Assembly: GCA_022059125.1 (NCBI GenBank)
Contig: JAEUWY010000019.1
Coordinates: 434,001-498,000 of the forward strand
Reading direction: 5' to 3'
Origin: Corynespora cassiicola
Lineage: Eukaryota > Ascomycota > Dothideomycetes > Pleosporales > Corynesporascaceae
DNA length: 64,000 nt
Below, piece by piece: positions 10,995 through 20,900 of this stretch; the first letter of the stretch is position 1, and the number at the start of each line of letters is the position of its first letter. A model generated the notes under the pieces. That model did no database searches and was not told the DNA's origin. It was given only the letters and a program-made list of their open reading frames with translations. The position numbers and the translations under genes are program-made.

Positions 10995-12166
10995 TCTGGG
11001 AAGGGACTTTCGGTGGGAGTATTGACTTCGCACGAATCATGATAAAGAGGCATTCGGACTTGATGTCCTGCCTCTGTAATATGTTGGCTCTGGGTTATTT
11101 AAGGGTGAATCAAGAATTTAGTCGCGCTGGTATTATATTTTCTCGATACTCACAAAATTTCTTCATCTGTAGATATCTACTAAATCAAAAGCAACATTGG
11201 TACGTTTGCTAGTAACTTCGTGTCATAAATGTCCTTCTCCCACATAACGATAGAGCCTACACTCTCAATTGTAATACAAGTTTCCTTCAAGGCATGCACA
11301 TTGCGGTTTTAGCCTGGCTTTTATGGTAAAACTACTGTTTTATTAAAATGTCTTATATAACATGGACTGAACTAGTGACTACAGTATGTTTTTATCTTAT
11401 TGTAGACGTCTTTTTTTTCTTCTTGCAGTAGAAGTCGTATTATACAGAGAGGAACCAATGGGTCAAAAAGTTTCCTTATCTTCGCTTTGCCAGTGGACAA
11501 ATGAGGTACATACGTGACGTCAGGATATCGCTCTGTCATACCGTCTTATAGTTTAGTGACGGTCTTCCATGTATGAGGGGCGTGATAGGCCAAGCACGTG
11601 ATCACTCTCCATCAAAAGGTCCAAGACACTGGCTAATTTATCACCGCGAGAATGGTATGTATGGAAAGAAGATGTGATTTCTATTCATCGGCTTCCTCTA
11701 TTAGCCTCCAATTGAACGACGCAGTCTTCACAGAGCCTCTGGTGAAATTTTGTATAAATTTACCCTAGCTTGAAGGCCGAATGTGCCCGCATAATCCTTT
11801 ACGCCGCCTCTATCTTGAAAGAAAACTTTTGCAATGGCCTTGCAAAAAAAATTTTAACTCCAGAGTCGCCAGGCGCACGAATCTCAGCATCTTGCAGTGA
11901 AGAAAAAAGAGAAAAACTCCCGATGACAAACGTCGCCCCTGGGATACGTCCGTCGCCAATCGGCCCGATTGAAAAAGGGAAATCTATTCTAGCGAACCCC
12001 CTTCTATACCATCTCGTCTGTGCTCTTGGCATGCAGGCATGCACGACACGGAACGCGCCGCAAACGTCTACCACCAGCTTTTCTTTTTATTTCTCCAAAT
12101 TCCAGCTTTCCCCGCCTTTTCCTTTCCTTTTCCCGGCTCCCTCTCGCCCCACGATGGAAAACTCGA
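10995..12166. other. Intergenic, lower-GC block
   Basis: No supported gene. Low-complexity AT-rich sequence up to about 11900, then a pyrimidine-rich stretch (12080-12150) beside the 3' end of the Ap4A phosphorylase gene. ORF 11770-12186 (+) is unlike any family and crosses that 3' end. Confidence 0.5.
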
Positions 12167-13075
12167 CTATTTCGCGACGCCCATGAGGGACAGCACGTCA
12201 ATGGGCCCTGCAGCCAACCACCTCTGATACAGGTCCTGGCTGCTCACGGGGAACAGGCCCATCATGCCCATGGCGTTTGCGCCCAGGCCATCCAGATAGC
12301 CCACCCGCCTTGGAATGACAACGAGATAGTCCCGGGTCAGCACCACGTTGTGCGGACACGTCACCGCCTCTTCCCCGCCACCGCCATGCTGCTGCTGCTG
12401 CTGCTGCTGCTGCTGATGCTGCCCCAACCTCCGCCTCGCTGCGTCGATGAACTTTTCGTACACGGCAAAGACGTCGTCGGCCGTGGCGTCGGGCGCAATC
12501 TTGGACCGCAGCACCACGAAAGGGAGTTGGGCAGCCTCGAAGCTCTCGTTCAGGAAGGGCGCCACGCCGGGGGTCCCCGCGAGCGAGGCCAGAGGGAAGA
12601 ATTGCATGTGCTTGTGCAGCCTGCTGCAGCCGCCGTCGACGGAGCAATTGTAGATTGCGGCCCATCTGCTCTTGGTGGGGAGCTGGCGCAGCACCGCCCA
12701 TGAGGCGCGCAGGTCGTCGAGGTCGAGGTTGGACGTCTGGCGCCTGAAGCCGTCGGCCGTGACCATGAGCAGGTGCGGGCGGAAGACGGCGAACTTGTTG
12801 AAGCTGAGGACGTGGGTGGAGCCCAGGGCGGCAATCTCGAAGCCCGTCGTGTCGATGTCGCTGCCCGGGCGCAACCGCGACGGGTGGTTCGTCGAGATTG
12901 CGCCGCCGTAGTCGGGCTTCTTGGTGAAGGCGCTCGTGATCATGAAGACGACCAGATAGGGGGAGTAGACGTGGGTCAGGGGACGTGCCGAGTCGTCGTA
13001 GAGCAGCGTCCCCGCCTCGTGCAGCTCGTCGAACCTGCGGATCAGAGTGTCCTCGTCGGGGATTGCAAAAGTCAT
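12167..13075 (-). CDS. Ap4A phosphorylase / ATP adenylyltransferase-like (HIT superfamily)
   Basis: Single-exon gene, 302 aa, starting MTFAIPDEDT. The frame stays open further upstream, but the extra 118 codons are compositionally odd. Residues around 140-160 read IYNCSVDGGCSRLHKHMQFF and contain H-K-H-M-Q, the HxHxQ catalytic motif of the Apa1/Apa2 branch of the HIT superfamily; the second His is the usual nucleophile. SSAF-like and ALG..VLSFNKF segments fit the N-terminal part of the family. These enzymes split diadenosine tetraphosphate with phosphate into ATP and ADP, clearing a stress-linked nucleotide. A run of about nine Gln followed by HGGGG, encoded by a pure CAG tract, lies between the catalytic core and the conserved C-terminus (HNVVLTRDYLVVIPRR). 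It probably forms a flexible loop. Confidence 0.88.
   Translation of the reverse strand: MTFAIPDEDTLIRRFDELHEAGTLLYDDSARPLTHVYSPYLVVFMITSAFTKKPDYGGAISTNHPSRLRPGSDIDTTGFEIAALGSTHVLSFNKFAVFRPHLLMVTADGFRRQTSNLDLDDLRASWAVLRQLPTKSRWAAIYNCSVDGGCSRLHKHMQFFPLASLAGTPGVAPFLNESFEAAQLPFVVLRSKIAPDATADDVFAVYEKFIDAARRRLGQHQQQQQQQQQHGGGGEEAVTCPHNVVLTRDYLVVIPRRVGYLDGLGANAMGMMGLFPVSSQDLYQRWLAAGPIDVLSLMGVAK
12388..12417. repeat. CAG/CTG trinucleotide repeat (poly-Gln)
   Basis: Nine uninterrupted CTG units on the plus strand, read as CAG (Gln) in the Ap4A phosphorylase gene. Such tracts vary in length between isolates. Confidence 0.9.
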
Positions 13076-13920
13076 CGTCCTGGGCCGTGGAGAATGCTGT
13101 CGTCGTGGCCGTCGTGGGTATCTGTTTTGTGATGAATTCGCAGCCCCGCTAGTGTGTTTGTGGCCTAGCGCTCCCGGGCGGCCATGCATGACGGGGAGTC
13201 GGTGAGGACTGTGTCGCATGAGCATCACTCTTCGCCTCACAATTGCATCCGGGCCAAGTTTTATGCAAATCGCGGGAAATGGATGACGACATGCAGGGAC
13301 CCTTTTTGGGGGGTTTGCAAACGAAAACTGCCAAATTCCTAGATTAGCTTCCATGTCGAATCGCGTAGCCATGCGCAAAAGTGGAGAAGAGTGAAAGAGG
13401 CAGCGAATGAAATGGCAATGTATAGTCATGGATGGCCGTTTTAGCCCAGCATCAGTAGTTTCGATCCCATGCGCTGGAGAGACAGACGGTAAACCAGGTT
13501 CTGCTAATTTTTAGGTCGAGCTAAGCTTTTGGCCCGGGAGCTAGGAAACATCCGCCATGTCAGATTGTGGCCATGTTCCGACCGCAGCTGTACAGGGGGT
13601 GTTATAACTACTCCAGCAGAGTGGTAAACCCTGAATACTGGGAATTGTCTTCAATCTATTAGGGCGAGATGGTTGGTAAAGTAGATAGAGCATGATGTAA
13701 TCTCGTTCTTATTTGATCCGCTCGAAAGAATCCTGGTCAATAGCTTTAGGACTACAGCACAATACCCTAGAGAAGGTGAGCGAAACTTTCCGGTGACTGT
13801 CAAGAATGGATGTGAAACCATGAGGATTCTCTGCTTGTAAATTTGCATATATATATGAGTTTGATGAAATCATTCTCTGGATTCCACTTGGAAATTGACG
13901 ACATTAACAGTATCTAAACA
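13076..13920. other. Intergenic region
   Basis: Promoter side of the Ap4A phosphorylase gene, then AT-rich sequence with no supported gene up to the decayed STAND-type locus. Confidence 0.5.
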
Positions 13921-15502
13921 CTATAATAAGAAAGATGAATACTCACACCAGGCCTTTTTTTGGAGCTTTATTTCTTGTCTTTCAGGTAGTATGTGCCATC
14001 TCAGTTTCTCTAGAATCTCGCCAATGTTCTCGCACGGGCTTGCAATGCGATAGAATGGTTGGGAATCTCCGTCATCAGATTGAGTCCGTCTGAGCTCTCT
14101 TGTTATTTGCGTTGTTGCTTCCGTGGACTTGAGGTCATTATTTTGCGACCATTGAGAATGGGTTAGAACCTTGTCAATCACTTGACATGTATCGTTGGGG
14201 ATGTCCATTTCCTCCCATGAGCGCAGCACAGGCCAATTTTGATCCAACTCTTTATCACGAATTTCGTTCTTGCGTGGCACACACTCAAGATAAGGAAAAA
14301 ATTAATACATCATACCATGTAAGCGAAAATCTTGATCAGGAATCCGTGTAACTTATATCAATGTATCCAAATCCTTCCGTCTCACCAGTTTCATCATCGA
14401 GACTTCCATCATTAAAAGGGTGTAACTCGTGAAGGCCACTTTCAAGGGACAGAAACAAATCTCGACACAAGATTAAGATACTGCCTTTGTGACGTCTGTA
14501 AACTATGGTTTGCCAGTGTTGGTGCTTCTTTCTCGTAGCTCGCAGAGATCGCCGTCGATTCTTCTGATAGAATCGACCTTGACAACCGTTCGATCCGGAT
14601 CTTCAGGAACGGTTGAAATAAGCCACGTATCGACCTCTACTAGGTCATGAAGACAAGAGTATTTGTACGGCAACTTTGAGTTCGACTGTGTTGACTCCTC
14701 TGAAGGAATTTGCAGCAGTATGGATTTGTCTTGTGATGCAGTACTAGCGGAGGAACCAGCCACCGGATTCTTCTCTTCCTGATAGGCCTCTAGTATGGAG
14801 ACTGAATTGCTCCTATTAATTGTGCCAGATCCAGCAAGTACAGACCCAAGGAATGGGAACAATACCTCTGTGAAGGCCTTGTTGTAGACTTGGGACTTTA
14901 GGAGCACTGATTCATATCCGAGTTGACCCCGTTCTCCCATGTCTGTTTCAGGAAGAGCGTCGATAATGCTAGCAGCTGCTACATTTTCACTAAATATGGA
15001 TACGGGAACATCAATAGAATACGTTTCGCGCAATTTTTGTGTGTTGTTAGTGATATGACGCAGTAATCGGTGATTCCCTGTGTAGTATGCGCTTGATTTC
15101 CGATAAAGAGCCCCATTGGCCGATTCAGACTTGGAAAAAAGTTCAGGCCAGATGCTGACCGTGACTCGTACATCTGTAGCAGATTTAGAAGCATGTTTAT
15201 CATTGATTGCTGCTTATGCAGCTGCTCGGCAAGCTTCCTGATCTCGTGTTCGTTCCAGAGGGTCTTGAATTTAGCGGTCCAGATCCGTGTCGTTCCTTTC
15301 ATGACTCCTTTGGCAATCTTCAACATGTACCGCTCCAGCAACGATGAAACGGTAACACATCCCGTCAGGGCGGTGTCCAGGGCTTCTTTGATCCCTCTGT
15401 TTCCTCATAACACGCTCGCCTCACTCAATACGAGTGATTGCAGCTGAGCAGGAGCGGCAGCCGTGGCCTGGAGCTGTACCCGCGACTCTTCATCCAATAG
15501 AC
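13921..15502 (-). pseudogene. Decayed gene with fungal NACHT/STAND-type N-terminal domain
   Basis: Minus-strand reading frames fit pieces of one gene but do not connect. From about 15500 to 15180 one frame gives LSEASVL, a TGA stop (15405-15407), then GIKEALDTALTGCVTVSSLL and IWTAKFKTLWNEHEIRKLAE. That is the helical region typical of N-terminal domains of fungal NACHT/ankyrin (STAND-like) proteins. Near 15180 coding sense shifts frame and continues to about 14520 (e.g. RETYSIDVPVSIFSEN). It then shifts again into HWQTIVYRRHKGSILILCRD and onwards to about 14310. A last open stretch (14280-13921) reads NWPVLRSWEEMDIPND and ends with a stop. No GT-AG intron of normal size repairs the stop or the shifts. 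Fungal STAND proteins act in non-self recognition and are often lost. The exact family and borders are uncertain. Confidence 0.5.
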
Positions 15503-15869
15503 GCCAACGAGACCCATGTCGACGCTCTTTGAATACGAGAGACGTGCAGGAAGAGCGAAAATAACAGGTACAGCGGCACGTAAAGGCATCATGATCGAGG
15601 TATGGAGTTGAAGTTGGAGTCACGGCGAAAAAACATATTTCCGGTTTCGGAATAGTCTGATTTGTATCGAGAAGCAGCTCACTCGCCGCTGATGGTCCCT
15701 TGGTTCCACGCCATTCCCGCCCATTTTGGTACACCCATGGCCGAAGCCACCATGCCAGAAGCCCATGTGTCTGAAACGAAAATTGTACATATTAAGTCGA
15801 GTGCGTGGTATCATGTGTGAAATCGATAGCTCTGTATCCTGCATCCTACCCCTCCAGCAACATGGTGTC
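15503..15869. other. Intergenic region
   Basis: No supported gene; 3' flank of PRP3 and 5' flank of the decayed STAND-type locus. An open frame from 15734 runs into the pseudogene but has no recognisable content before about 15500. Confidence 0.45.
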
Positions 15870-17450
15870 CTACTTGCAGCTCTTGGCGAGAGCCCACAGA
15901 CTGTCGAGCTTGGACCGTCCGAGAAGTTCCTTAGCCTCTCCTTCGGTCTCGCAAATCTTGGAGCCCCATCGGCGGAAAGCGCGCTGCCTGATTTCTCCTT
16001 CAAACACCAGGACGCATTTGTTTTGCGAGAGGTCCCTGAGTTTGCCTTGAGTATCGAGCGGTCTCATCCAGTCGGGATCTTCAGCCTGCTTTTCTTGCTG
16101 GGTTTCCGAAGGAAAATCGTTCTCTCCCCACTTGATACGGCTGAGCATGAGCTTCTTGTATTTAGCGATGGAGTGGATGCCGCCCTCGACAATGACCAGA
16201 TTCATATCGCGGTTGAAAAGGGTGACTCCAGTGAGGGCCAGCTGCTTGGCGTTTTGGTCAATCTGGTACCGGTGCTTGCCAAACGCCAAAGAATTGATCT
16301 TGAATGCACAAGTATACAGGCCTTTTTGCGCATCCTTTTCTTGATTGGTGGCCAGCTTGGCAAGGCGCTCCTCTTTGCTCAACTTGCGTTCCTCGTTGGC
16401 TTTGACATGGTCATCATGACGCTGCTGGATCTGACTCTCCACGAGCAACTCGACTGACGTGGGATCGGCAATGGCTTGTTCGCCCATGACACGCATCATG
16501 TTACCGCGCTTGACCTTAGGCGGTGGAGGGGGCTCCAGTCCCAGACGAATCTTGGCCTGGTGCTCCTTGAGATCGGCAGCGCGGCGCATCCGACGCAACT
16601 TGGCTTGCTCCTCGTGGGTGAGATACATGGGCTTGGCCTCGACAAGACGCTGTTCCTGCGGAGCCTTGATGATGGCAGGGTGCTGGATGTACAGGGTGAT
16701 GATTGAGTCGTCGCCGTCAATCTTGACCTTGCCAGGCTTGTCGATGCAGTCGTACGTCTTCTCTTCCAAAATTCCCTCGTCCCACCACTCTACATCAGGT
16801 GGCTGCTGCACAACGAAACCACGCTCCGAATTCTCGTCCAAACCTTCTTGGCGTGCCTTTTTTGCAAGCATGGCCTTGATCTGCTCCAGGCGGTTTTGCG
16901 CGCGCAACTTGGATGCCTGGTCGAGGTATTTGCCGTGTTGATTGAATATGAGGCCGCGCGACATGCGACCGCGGGGCGCCCCGGTGGCCTTGGGGTCAAA
17001 GTAGGGGTTCGCGGGAGCGTCATCCTCCTTCTTGGGCGCCGGCGCCTTGGATTTGGTAGGGACCGTGGCAGGGGACTGGGACTCGACGCGGCGATTGCCC
17101 AGAGTAGTTGCAAAACGCGGGCCGGTCGGCTCAGACCTTCTTGGAGGAGGGGCCGTGTCGGTTTTGGCAGGCTGCGATGCGGCGCCGCCTGCCTGCATGG
17201 CCGCCAGGCGTGCTTTCATGGCAGCCAATCTATCCTGGGCTGCACCGGAAGCGGCAGGAGCAGCGGCCGGAGGCTGGGAGGCAGCTGGTGGTGTAGCAGC
17301 AGCGGCAGCTCGTCTCGCACTGATTTCGGCGGCCTTTTTTGCTGCTGCAGCGCGTGCGGCGGCGAGATCGGGGGTGCCACCCGACTTGGGCACCTTGGTG
17401 CCATTGGCAGCGCCATGATCGCCGGGAAAGGATCGCTTCTCGCCGGCCAT
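15870..17450 (-). CDS. PRP3: U4/U6 small nuclear ribonucleoprotein Prp3
   Basis: Intron-free gene, 526 aa, from MAGEKRSFPGDHG to ALAKSCK. Residues 1-110 are Ala/Pro-rich and probably disordered. The PRP3 domain runs from about 145 to 360: NPYFDP, RGRMSRGLIFNQHGKY, VEWWDEGILEE, IQHPAIIKAP, PMYLTHEEQAKLRRMRRAA. It ends with KEERLAKLATNQEKDAQKGL. The C-terminal domain (DUF1115, ferredoxin-like) covers about 380-520, with RYQIDQNAKQLALTG, NLVIVEGGIHSIAKYKKLML and CVLVFEGEIRQRAFRRW. Prp3 binds U4/U6 snRNA within the tri-snRNP and is essential for splicing. The gene is divergent from RPA190, 459 bp away. Confidence 0.96.
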   Translation of the reverse strand: MAGEKRSFPGDHGAANGTKVPKSGGTPDLAAARAAAAKKAAEISARRAAAAATPPAASQPPAAAPAASGAAQDRLAAMKARLAAMQAGGAASQPAKTDTAPPPRRSEPTGPRFATTLGNRRVESQSPATVPTKSKAPAPKKEDDAPANPYFDPKATGAPRGRMSRGLIFNQHGKYLDQASKLRAQNRLEQIKAMLAKKARQEGLDENSERGFVVQQPPDVEWWDEGILEEKTYDCIDKPGKVKIDGDDSIITLYIQHPAIIKAPQEQRLVEAKPMYLTHEEQAKLRRMRRAADLKEHQAKIRLGLEPPPPPKVKRGNMMRVMGEQAIADPTSVELLVESQIQQRHDDHVKANEERKLSKEERLAKLATNQEKDAQKGLYTCAFKINSLAFGKHRYQIDQNAKQLALTGVTLFNRDMNLVIVEGGIHSIAKYKKLMLSRIKWGENDFPSETQQEKQAEDPDWMRPLDTQGKLRDLSQNKCVLVFEGEIRQRAFRRWGSKICETEGEAKELLGRSKLDSLWALAKSCK

Positions 17451-17909
17451 GATTGTGATGGAAGAGGGGAGAGCAGCCTGGTGGGATCGGATTCGAGGGA
17501 GCCTTTGCCTTTCGGCGGGGAGGCGTCTGGGCTGTTAGGCAAGTGAAGGAAACGCGTTGCGGGCTGTATAGCCAAGAGATCGGTACTGGAGAGAGCTTAC
17601 CCCTCGAGGAGCGTAGAGGCGCAGTCGCGAGGACGCCCGGAGAAGACGCGCGGGGCAGGATGGTGATTGGGAGTGCGGTGGTGATGCAAAAGGTTGAGGC
17701 CAGGCGTCGCGGAAAGTAAAACCAGCGACCGACGTTGATATGGCCCGTGCACACCATGCCCCGGCTAAACCCCGGCCGAACTTTTCCTGAGCTCGAAAAA
17801 TTATCCCCGCCGCTTGCACCTCCATCCGCCTCTGCACGCTCGCACGCACGCCCTGCGCAAAAGACGCTCGAGTTTGCAGGCGCAGTGAAGCGCTTGCCAA
17901 GAGCCCGCT
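17451..17909. promoter_or_regulatory. Shared divergent promoter PRP3/RPA190
   Basis: 459 bp between the two start codons, GC-rich, without an obvious TATA box. Both genes are nuclear RNA-machinery housekeeping genes. Confidence 0.5.
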
Positions 17910-20900
17910 ATGAATACCTCTCAGCCCGTTTCTTCGGCCATTTCGGGCGTCGAATTCGGCTTTCTCGGAGCTCAAGACGTGCGAGCGCTCTCCGTCAAGC
18001 GCATCACCAACCCGACCACCTTTGATTCTCTGCTGCACCCTGTGCCTGGCGGTCTGCACGATGCCGCTCTGGGTGCTTTTTTGGACAACCCGTAAGAAAC
18101 ACTGCCTTTTTCTTGCCCCAATTTGCGCAATGCACGCGGGATACTGATTGGAGCCTCGCAGATGCTCGACATGCGGTTTGACGACGATGCTGGGCTGCCC
18201 TGGCCACTGCGGCCATATTGAGCTGCCCGTACCCGTATATCACCTCACATTTATGGACCAGCTGTTGCGGTTGCTGCGAGGGAAATGCCACTACTGCCAT
18301 TTCTTCAAGATGCCTCGCGTGCAGATGAACTACTTTGAGACCAGGCTGCTGCTCCTCCGGTACGGCCTGGTCCGCGAGGCCAACGAGATGCATGAGCACA
18401 TCAACCTGGTCGGCAAGAAGAAGAAGATTGACGAGAGCGGCTCCGACGATTCGGACAACGAAAACAACGACATCATCACTCAGCGGGAGAGCTACGTGAA
18501 GAAGTGTCTCAAGAGGGCCGGCATCTCGAAAAGCAACCAAAACGATGCCGCCCCCAAGAACGAGTCGGTTGGCGATGCGCGCAAGGCCGTCATCAAGGAG
18601 TTTTTGGCAGAAATGACCAAGAACAAAAAGTGCAGGAATTGCAACGGCATCAACCCGACGTTCCGCAAAGACCGCGCCGTCAAGATTTTCCGCAAGAATT
18701 TGAGCATCAAAGAGAAGACTATGATGGCCCAGCGGGAGATGCGCATGCAAAACCCACTCGACATCATCGCACGGCGCGAGCAGATGGCGCAAAAGAAGGA
18801 CATGCCTGCCGACGAGGGCGTCGCCGACCTGGATCCGAGCTCCGAGGAGGAGGACATCGACATGGAAGACGCTGATGGCTCGTTGGTTGCCTCCGAGGCA
18901 AGGACCGTGCAACAGTCAAAATCTGCCACGGATGCCCCCGAAGATTCTCAGGAATACGTGACGGCAGCCGAAGTCCGGGCCGCCATGATTCTGCTTTTTG
19001 AAAAGGAGAAAAAGGTTCTGCGACTAGTGTACAGTCCATATTCGCGGTCAAAATCGCCCTCGGGCATCAGTGCCGACATGTTCTTCATGCACGCAGTCAT
19101 TGTGCCGCCCAATAGGTACAGAATGGAGGACAAGACGGGCGACTCCATTGCCGAATCGCCCAAGAACTCCCTCTACAAGAGCATTCTGACCGCCTGCGAC
19201 TCAATGCGCCAGATTAGTAACGAGATGAAGGGCGAGGAAAACGAGCTGGGCTACCGACGCCGCGATTTTGGAGACTTGCAGACTCAATGGGTCAACCTCC
19301 AGGGTGCTGTCAACGCGCTCATTGATCGTGATGCGAACCCGGTGCAAGGACTGGCTGGAAGATCCAACGCCGACGGAATCAAGCAAAACCTCGAAAAGAA
19401 GGAGGGTCTGTTCCGTAAGAACATGATGGGCAAGCGTGTCAACTTTGCTGCGCGCAGTGTCATCTCGCCCGACCCCAACATTGAAACCAACGAAATCGGT
19501 GTGCCTCCCGTCTTTGCCAAGAAGTTGACCTACCCCGAGCCCGTGACGAACCACAACTTTTACGACCTCAAGGAAGCAGTCCTAAACGGTCCCGACAAGT
19601 GGCCTGGTGCGGTCGCCATTGAGAACGAGCTCGGCCAGGTCATTGCGCTGAAGAAGAAGAACTACGAAGAGCGCCAAGCCCTGGCCAACCAGCTGCTTGC
19701 CCCGTCCAGCACAAACGTCAACGGCGCGCGGAATAAAAAGGTTCACCGACATTTGAACAATGGCGACGTGGTCATCATGAACCGTCAGCCCACGCTCCAC
19801 AAACCTTCCATGATGGCCCATCGCGCACGCGTCCTGCCCGGCGAGAAGACCATTCGTATGCACTACGCCAACTGCAACACTTACAACGCCGATTTCGATG
19901 GAGACGAGATGAACATGCATTTCCCTCAAAACGAGATTGCTCGCGCCGAGGCTGCCATGATTGCTGACACCGACCATCAATACCTCTCGGCCACAGCTGG
20001 AAAGCCGCTGAGAGGTTTGATTCAGGATCACATTTCCATGGGAGTCTGGCTTACCAACAAGGACACGTTCTTCACACGTGAAGAATATCACCAGCTGCTC
20101 TACTCGTCCCTGCGACCCGAAGATGGACACACTACCTCGGGCACCCTGCTCACAGTTGAGCCCGCGATTTGGAAGCCTAGGCCCATGTGGACCGGAAAGC
20201 AGGTTATCAGTACAGTGCTGAAGAACGTCAAGCCAGCCGAATATCCTGGCCTCACGCTCAACTCCAAGTCGCAGACCAATGGCAAGCTCTGGGGCGCACA
20301 CTCTGAAGAGCAGCAAGTCATTGTCAAAGATGGCGAGCTTCTCTGCGGTATCATCGACAAGAGCCAGATTGGTCCTGCAGGTGGTGGTCTAGTAAACGGC
20401 GTCTACGAAGCCTACGGACACACCACGGCTGGGCGCGTGCTGAGTATCATTGGCCGCCTACTCACCAAACTGCTCCACATGCGCGCATTCTCTTGCGGTG
20501 TCGAAGATCTGATCCTCACCAAGGAGGGAGACGAGGCTCGTGTCGCAGAGCTAAAAAAGGCGCAGGACGCCGGGTTCGAAGTCGCTGCCAAGTACGTCAG
20601 CTTGGACTCTGGCAAGATTGGCCAAAACAGTGCAGAGCTGCGCCGGCGACTGGAGCAAGTGCATCGTGACGACCACAAGCAGCATGGTCTCGATATGCTG
20701 AGTAACTCTGCAACGGCCCAAATTTCCTCTGGCGTCACGTCAGCCTGTCTTCCGGATAAGCTCATCAAGCTCTTCCCCAAGAACCAGATGCAGGCCATGA
20801 CGGGATCCGGAGCCAAGGGCAGTTTGGTCAACGCCAACCAGATTTCTTGTAACCTTGGTCAGCAGGTTTTGGAAGGACGACGTGTACCGGTCATGGTCAG

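Noticed and set aside
12167..13429. 420-aa extended version of the Ap4A phosphorylase starting at 13429
   Set aside because: The extra N-terminus is not family-like; the start at 13075 gives the expected size and conserved beginning.
16848..17546. 232-aa plus-strand ORF opposite PRP3
   Set aside because: Shadow of the Ala/Pro-rich PRP3 N-terminus; Gly/Arg/Cys-rich and without domain.
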